Below the pieces are notes generated by a model. It was not told where the DNA came from, ran no database searches, and was given only the letters and a program-made list of their open reading frames with translations. From contig CAJNOI010000149.1 of the NCBI GenBank assembly GCA_905250115.1, positions 62,001-126,000 of the forward strand: a DNA stretch of 64,000 bases, given 5' to 3'. Every line of letters starts with the position of its first letter. Position 1 is the stretch's first letter. A program made the position numbers and the translations under genes. This document shows, in pieces, positions 58,201 through 64,000 of the stretch. The DNA comes from Adineta steineri (Eukaryota > Rotifera > Eurotatoria > Adinetida > Adinetidae).

Positions 58201-58777
58201 TTAGAATTTTGTGAGTTTTTGGTGTTCCAGTTTTCCATTTGATATCTTGTACGATTGGATTATTTGCATCCAGAAAGATTAAATCAGTTGGATGATCACA
58301 TCTTAAAGAAGTTTCGCCTTGATCAGATATTTTATAGTATGGTTCTTTTAGTACAATAATACTATCGTTTGGAATTATATCTTTATGAGATCGATTAGGA
58401 TTTTGATAGTATAATTCTAAAACGTCAACATCACCGTTAGGATCTTCAACAATAGTTCTAATTTCCACAATCTTTTTTGGATGAACAATTGTTCTTAGAA
58501 GCAGATATTTTTCACGATGAACAGTTTCCAATACTAAATCGGTTAATGATATTCGTTGCAGGCTTGACAAGGGTTGTGTGCATGGTGGGTATATTAAACT
58601 TGTAACCTTTTCATGAACAACTGACGGTTGACTATTATTTTCAAATGAATGATACCGCTCATGCATTTGAATTAATTGAGATCGAACTTTTCGACGAGTT
58701 GGCTTTTTTCCTTGCATACCTTTGCATTTTTCCAAATTCAACATCGATCGAATTAAGAATTCAGCATTATCTTCCAT
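55286..58777 (-). CDS. SET-domain protein with TPRs (SMYD-like methyltransferase)
   Basis: Exons 58777-58121, 57881-57486, 57146-56306 and 55578-55286 join in phase to 728 codons plus stop. The N-terminal 200 residues are unassigned. TPR motifs follow at about residues 205-330 (YKTLGNDYFKQGKFYEAIKAY, then LNRSQAQLKVNHFEDALNNC). A split SET domain starts at about 352 (GRGLILTEDVRKGQ) and ends with NHACYENVIRSY (about 497) and LLLTYADD. Three Cys of a post-SET type (CKCMLC) lie near 551. A C-terminal helical part completes the protein. No MYND finger is visible in the expected place. It would transfer methyl from S-adenosylmethionine to lysines of histones or other proteins. The last intron is unusually long for this window (727 bases). 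Confidence 0.88.
57972..58019. repeat. telomere-like inverted repeat inside an intron
   Basis: TGTGGAGTGTGGGTG and CATCCACACCCACCC arms lie in the first intron (58120-57882) of the SET gene. Confidence 0.75.
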
Positions 58778-59099
58778 TTTAGTATAATGAATCTAGAAAA
58801 AAGATTAGAAAAAATTATTAACAGATACCATTTATGAAACATATAAAACCTAGTAAAAGAATATCAGCAGCCTATAATGAGATGTGAGAGGTACGTTCTT
58901 AGATTTGGCTTAAAATGTATTTAACTAAACCGCATGGAATATTCAGATATTGATTCGGTGATCTTATACTCTACAGAAATTCTAGCTACTGATATCTAGT
59001 CGTATTCACCAGTTTAAACTATTTTTGCGCATACAGTGTTGCTATACTTGTTTTTGGGTACGCTATATATAAGATGGTGGATCACTCTATTAGGGATAT

Positions 59100-59240
59100 T
59101 TTCAACAGGAAATCAAAAGAACAAGATGAGGAAAACTCCCATAACATATACCAACACATATATCAACGACAGGAAAGGAAAAATCCGTGTAGTAGAATGA
59201 AAGGAAAAATTTATATGAAAGAATGAAGGAAAAATCCATG
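59100..59240 (-). repeat. degenerate repeats of a GGATTTTTCC motif
   Basis: On the minus strand the motif occurs about four times with spacing of roughly 27-30 bases (GGATTTTTCCTTCATTC, ATTTTTCCTTTCATTC, GGATTTTTCCTTTCCTG, GGAGTTTTCCTC). The same motif occurs on the plus strand at 77-360. Confidence 0.6.
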
Positions 59241-59907
59241 AACGGTATGAAAGAGAACGAGAACACATATAGAAGAAGATGATGAATCACACTATGTATG
59301 ATATAGACATATGTTAAAGTTGACATGAGAGTTCAGTTGAGATTAGAATGCGCGAAAAAAAATAAAAGTGATTTTTTTTCTAAAAGAGAAAATCTTAGTA
59401 CGTAAAAGCAGCTTTATGATCAACGCAATATCACGTAGTTTTGTAAAAGAACACAGAAATTTTTATCAAATTTATCAGATGAAGAATTACTTTGAATTAC
59501 ATCTATACATTAAGTTACAGTTGAATTTGTTTAAATCAATTCTCACCCATATTCTGACTTGTTGGTGCATACGTTTCATTAATTCAATACTGTAATTTGA
59601 ATCTGTAATATTTTTGTATACAACTAATGATTTTTTTCATATGTTTATGCGTTAATTGATCATTTTGTGACTCATAGTAATACGAATAATTCTCATTGAA
59701 CTCATCTGATTTTCTAAAATCTTTTAATATTTATTAAGCAAAAAATAAATGAATAAGCAACCTACACCATCGATTCCCTGCTCGATGTAAATGAAATAGA
59801 AAAAAAAATCTCTATCTATTACACCTCAACCGATCATACGAAATCTTTACACCCTGGGAAATAAAATAATTTAATATAAACAATTCTATACTTTCTATGG
59901 AAAAAAA

Positions 59908-60205
59908 ACAATCAATCGCTGAATGTCACGCATGTCCCTGTGATAAAAAACATCAATCGAGTTTTGGAGAAAAAACAATTTTTTCTTTTTTAAAAGAAAA
60001 TCAATGTCCCGCATGTCTCGGTCATGAAAAAAATCTATACAAATCAACGAAAAAAAATCTCTTTTTCTTTGATTCTAAAAATCAATGACTCGTATGTCTC
60101 ACTGATAAAAAAAAATATCTATTCAATTTGAAAGAAAAAAACTTTCTTCCTTTCATTTCAAAAGTTAATGCTCCGTATGCTCCGTATGCCCCGCTTACAA
60201 AACAA
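59908..60205. repeat. tandem repeat, about 80-base unit, four degenerate copies
   Basis: Each unit holds AATCAATG-C-CGCATGTCTC followed by GATAAAAAA and an A/T-rich remainder. It is open over two units by chance, giving a Cys-rich short frame that I do not call a gene. Confidence 0.75.
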
Positions 60206-61937
60206 TATTCATAATGAATGAGAAACCTAAATAATCAAAAAATTTATTTTCTTCATCAATTTTATCTTTAATCTAAATTTATTTTTTTCTTAAACTGATT
60301 AGATTTATACAAATATGCAACATTTTGTTTTGTTATTAGGGGAAGAAAACTTTTTTCATATACCAGATTTAATCTACAATCATACACTACTCTGAGTTCT
60401 TTTTTTCTTTAAAATTAAAAATATAGAAATAATTTCTTTATTTATAGCATTCCAAACTCAACTAAATTTCCTAACCGAGTGCCACATATATGTGACAACG
60501 GGACGAAAGAAACTATACATATAAGAAAGAGATGAAGATAGATGATGATACCATCTAATAAGTTTTATTAGGAAACATTCTGTCTTAGTAACGAGTTTTG
60601 CTATTTCTCCCTTAAAGTTGTGACAATTTCTGATAGAAGTGCTTATACTGATGATACTACACTTTATAGTATTTCGTTTTATCGAGAATCGCATCGCTTT
60701 CAAACAAAGCATACACTTATATACCCATCCATCAGAGAGATAACAAGGACAGAAAGTTAAGAATAATACATTACGTGAGAAAGAATCATAAGAACAAAAC
60801 AAATATTGTTACAAATATAGTCTCTCTGGGTTTTTTGCCTGTTCTGTTTTAGTCGAGTTTAAAAGTTTATCAAATATTTTTTTATAATTTAAAAAAAAGA
60901 GCTTAGATAGTTATTTCACTCTCATTTACTATTCTAAGATAACATTAGCAAGAATCCACAGATAAATTGGAGTTTAAATCTAAATTAGAATATCTCTTTT
61001 AATTAAAATTTTGTATAATCTCTAGCAGTGTCCATTCGTAATTGATTTGAATTCATTTTAATAGAAAGAATCAGATGAATGTTGTGTAATTGAAAGAAAT
61101 TTAGGAAAATGAATTTCAACATAAATAATAGATAAATGTGTAACATATGCGATCTTGTAACGAGTGTTAGAGCGATCATCTTCAGTAATAACCTCAGATC
61201 ATGAACCAACATTTAGTACTTTGATATAATACCAATGAATACTAACATATACTTCGACTACCATACCAAAACTAAGTAATCATACATAAATCTCAATGCA
61301 TAAAATAAAATCTAAAATCAATATATTGTGAGAAATTCAAGTAAATATAACTGCTTGATATGTAATGAATTAGCGATAAGTTAACTTGAGAAAAACAATG
61401 AAATTCATTTACTTAAATAAACGTCTTTCATTACACTGCATTCATCTGATTCTTTATATGAGAGAGGTCCTGCTCTCTATGTTGTATCTCACTCAAATGA
61501 ATAATAAAAAAAAAATATAAAAAAGACAAAGAAAAAGAGAACCAAGCAAACGAAGAATGTGTGAAAGCATATGAAAATATGTTTGTAACACTTTCTATTA
61601 AAATATTTTCATTATTATTCTCAACTTAACGTATCATGGGAAATCATTCTTTTCTCGTTCTTTCTGTCTTTTATTTTTACCCAGTTTTCATTCTGCGCGG
61701 CATGATTCATAACTCTACCGTGCAATACTCACGTTGTTGTATTTGTTTTGAAACTTCTGTTACTTATCGCAAAGAATATTCTTTTGCGTTCTGTCACAAC
61801 TCATTTCTCCACACTAGGCGACGGTACTGAATTATAAGTAATTCAAAAAATTACGTGTTATATAACGTGTTAGAATTTTAACGAAAATAAAATTGTAAAA
61901 AAGCGCACGTTTTAGCGCTTAAACGATACGTTAGAAT

Positions 61938-61970
61938 TTGCGGGTGAATAAATGTGATACCCACACTCAC
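61938..61970. repeat. telomere-like inverted repeat (short)
   Basis: TGCGGGTGAATAAATGTG followed by ATACCCACACTCAC. Confidence 0.4.
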
Positions 61971-62102
61971 TTCTTCTGGTCATGGAAATTCTCTCTAATT
62001 AGTAACATTTGCACTAATAATTTTAACAATAATATTTTATGTATCTGATTTAATCTTTTACCAATTCAGATAGATATTTTTGTTTCAAAATAATCACTTT
62101 CT

Positions 62103-62166
62103 TGAGGGTGGATGTGGGTGTGGGTGTGGTGATATCATAACTATCATACTCATACCCATACTCTTA
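62103..62166. repeat. telomere-like inverted repeat with intact TGTGGG units
   Basis: The left arm GGATGTGGGTGTGGGTGTGG has nearly three exact TGTGGG units. The right arm is degenerate (CATACTCATACCCATACTC). Confidence 0.75.
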
Positions 62167-62225
62167 AAAAAACAATTATTGTTCTGATCATCATTCTCTG
62201 TCGATTCAGAATAGAAAAAAAGAAA

Positions 62226-62300
62226 AGGGTGGGTGTGAATGAAAACGTAGATGTGAATGTGATAGATATGATTTCATCACATCCATACTCACACCCCCAA
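62226..62300. repeat. telomere-like inverted repeat
   Basis: AAGGGTGGGTGTGAATG and GTAGATGTGAATGTG on the left; CACATCCATACTCACACCCCC on the right. Confidence 0.7.
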
Positions 62301-62403
62301 TTTCAACTAATCTTCAATTTCATCGCACGATGAAACCAAATACGCACAAAAATTGAAATCAAATGTGCACTTTTCTTTTTCTTCTATTTCGAATCGATTG
62401 AGA

Positions 62404-64000
62404 ATGATGATGAGAACAACGACTATTTTCTTTCTCATCTGCAAACTTTGTTTGTCTATCATGCTGATGTTTGATCAAACTTTAAGTGAATATCAATACT
62501 GGAATCATAGGACAGAAAATAATTCCAAGATGAATGTTGACAGTCATCTGATTTGTACCGCTCCAGAAGGAAATAGCACTTATGTTATCTATACATTATC
62601 TGTTGATGATGGCACAGCTGTGGGCGACGTGATGCCTTATTTCGATGATGAATCGAAAGGGATCTATATTTTGTATTTGAAAGATATCTGGAATGATGTT
62701 ACTAATCAGCGACACCCATGGTACGGATTCAAGACCAACAATTTCTATTCGTATTCAATGATCGACACTGGTGAATTACTTAGTTGTGATAAGCAAGGGT
62801 GTTCCCAGGATTTTGCACTAGGCACTGGTAGTATTATGAAGAAGGAAAACATCTACTATGCATTTTATACGGCTCACAATCCCAATTATCCTTCACCTTG
62901 TGTAAGTAAAAAAGAAGGTATTATGCTTGCCACTTCGTCGAGTTTAACACATAAATTTACAAAAAATTCAACCTTTCCAACTTTGTACGCTCCAGTAGGT
63001 CAAGGTTTTGATGAACAGGATAATTTTCGAGATCCGTTCGTTTTCTATGATATGGCTGCAAAACAGTATTATCTAATTGTATCAGCGCGAACTTCACGAG
63101 GTGTGATTATCTACTATACTTCTTCTGATCTATTTAACTGGTCATACCAAGGAGTGTTCTATGATGGCGGGTCGAACAACTTTTTCATGATGGAGACATC
63201 GGATTTGTTCAAAATAGGAGACACCTACTATTTGCTGTTCTCAGATATCGACTCGAAAAATGTATATTATCGTAAAAGTATATCGCTGACCGGACCATGG
63301 AACAGCCCGACAGGAGATACGATTCGTTTCGAAGGGAACAGCTTCTATGGCGCCAAGGTCATCGCTGATAACTATGGTGATTATTACATTTTTGCATGGA
63401 TTAATCGGCTAGAAGGTGATACCGATGATGGAATGTGGAAATGGGGTGGAAATTTGATTGTACACAAGTTCTATCAGATGGACATCACTAAAGACCTAGC
63501 TGTCACAATTCCACACACAATTCAAGCCTATATGGGAAGGTACAATGAGTCTATCATCGAGCATAGTCGGTGGGGCATTGTGATAAATCCGCCATCAGAC
63601 ACTTCCTCGTATTTCTTGTCTAGTATGCTCAATGCTGATATCACAAACGTTCTGTTCAATCCTATTAACTTGACACATTACAAAATCAGTACGACAGTGT
63701 CATTTACACGTGCTATCAAAGACTTTGGTTTTATAATTGGTGCTTGTGACGGCTATAATCACTTTTATAGCTTACGCTTTGTACCTTCCCAACAACGCTT
63801 CAGCCTCGACAAAAGTAATCGTTCATCGTTGACTAGTAGCCCAGTCGGTTCAACCGATGTCCCATTCACACTTGTATCAAACGTTGACTATCGAGTAGAG
63901 ATTGTCATAGAAAATTCTGTGTTGGTGGTTTATCTCGATAACAGAGCTGCATTGAGTACTCGCATTTATAGAGCGGTGAAAACATCGTGGGGCATTTTCG
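62404..64000 (+). CDS. secreted GH32-like glycoside hydrolase (3' end outside window)
   Basis: An uninterrupted frame of 532 codons runs from ATG 62404 (or 62410) to the window end without a stop. A signal peptide is likely (TIFFLICKLCLSIMLMF). The five-bladed-propeller family pattern is seen: GDVMPYFDD (about residue 79), which in this branch takes the place of WMNDPNG and supplies the nucleophile Asp; NFRDPFVFYD with the RDP motif (about 221); and MMETSDLF, with the acid/base Glu, at about 266. From about residue 390 a second beta-rich part (GFIIGACDGYNHFYSLRF) resembles the C-terminal sandwich of GH32. Such enzymes split fructans or sucrose-like glycans. The absence of introns over 1.6 kb and base use visibly richer in G and C than its surroundings suggest a gene taken from bacteria. 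Substrate is not assigned. Confidence 0.85.
   Translation, partial: MMMRTTTIFFLICKLCLSIMLMFDQTLSEYQYWNHRTENNSKMNVDSHLICTAPEGNSTYVIYTLSVDDGTAVGDVMPYFDDESKGIYILYLKDIWNDVTNQRHPWYGFKTNNFYSYSMIDTGELLSCDKQGCSQDFALGTGSIMKKENIYYAFYTAHNPNYPSPCVSKKEGIMLATSSSLTHKFTKNSTFPTLYAPVGQGFDEQDNFRDPFVFYDMAAKQYYLIVSARTSRGVIIYYTSSDLFNWSYQGVFYDGGSNNFFMMETSDLFKIGDTYYLLFSDIDSKNVYYRKSISLTGPWNSPTGDTIRFEGNSFYGAKVIADNYGDYYIFAWINRLEGDTDDGMWKWGGNLIVHKFYQMDITKDLAVTIPHTIQAYMGRYNESIIEHSRWGIVINPPSDTSSYFLSSMLNADITNVLFNPINLTHYKISTTVSFTRAIKDFGFIIGACDGYNHFYSLRFVPSQQRFSLDKSNRSSLTSSPVGSTDVPFTLVSNVDYRVEIVIENSVLVVYLDNRAALSTRIYRAVKTSWGIF

Larger units (their letters stand above)
58778..62403. other. 3.6-kb gene-free region
   Basis: No exon with recognisable homology on either strand. 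It holds GGATTTTTCC-type repeats (59100-59240), an 80-base tandem array (59908-60205) and telomere-like repeats at 61938-61970, 62103-62166 and 62226-62300. The last part should contain the promoter of the GH32-like gene. Confidence 0.5.

Noticed and set aside
59897..60088. Cys-rich short protein (CHACPCDKK, CPACLGHEK)
   Set aside because: It lies wholly within a tandem DNA repeat whose later copies carry stops; the Cys pattern follows from the repeat unit.
61636..61830. 64-residue frame with several Cys
   Set aside because: No recognisable domain, no splice context and surrounded by gene-free AT-rich DNA.
1..64000. tRNA or rRNA genes
   Set aside because: No cloverleaf with A and B box sequences or conserved rRNA stretch was noticed on either strand; a tRNAscan and Rfam run would be decisive.

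Overview
The window is nuclear DNA of a metazoan, most likely a bdelloid rotifer of the Adineta/Rotaria kind. The base composition is strongly AT-rich. Most introns are tiny (about 45-100 bases) GT-AG introns. The gene content is typical of bdelloids: F-box/LRR proteins, an ADP-ribosyltransferase fused to TPRs, NHL and Kelch propellers, type II membrane proteins with Thr-rich linkers, and genes of bacterial or fungal look. Degenerate TGTGGG repeats, the telomeric unit I recall for Adineta vaga, are scattered through it. The species assignment is inference; no search was run.

Layout. 1-4.5 kb: repeat-rich, with a fold-back element and a 100-base assembly gap that cuts off a short 5' exon. 4.5-11.3 kb: a seven-bladed Kelch gene, an F-box relic, a type II membrane protein with a galactose-binding-like domain, and on the minus strand a 7TM receptor interrupted by one in-frame TAG. 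12.2-21 kb: an F-box gene, an LRR gene with one 84-base exon per repeat, a GTPase fused to an Hsp20 domain, and a four-exon F-box gene with a 16-base exon. 21.5-27.3 kb (minus): an 11-exon, 1714-residue protein with an Hsp90/sacsin-type ATPase domain and a C-terminal HExxH. 28-31.7 kb: an orphan cytochrome b5 tail of a desaturase, a C/EBP-like bZIP gene and a secreted PAN/Thr-rich protein. 31.7-34 kb: a dead, folded-back mariner copy. 34-40 kb (minus): a five-exon, 1834-residue ART-TPR protein. 42.7-47.5 kb (minus): a RING/TRAF zinc-finger protein, a two-TM protein and a TM-Thr-NHL protein. 49-58.8 kb: an intronless NCS1 permease, a GNAT acetyltransferase, a fatty-acid-hydroxylase-type enzyme, a C1GALT1-like glycosyltransferase and a SET-TPR protein. 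58.8-62.4 kb is gene-free. 62.4-64 kb holds an intronless GH32-like hydrolase that runs off the window.

The genes do not form an operon or pathway; this is an ordinary eukaryotic neighbourhood with neighbours on both strands. Splice models were built by hand by joining GT-AG introns with matching phase. Nine multi-exon models close to an exact multiple of three with an end stop, which is good internal support.

The most unusual feature is a family of about 28 short inverted repeats. A G-rich arm made of degenerate TGTGGG units is followed, usually after 10-35 AT-rich bases, by its C-rich complement. They lie in intergenic DNA and introns and in none of the supported coding exons, often just 3' of stop codons.
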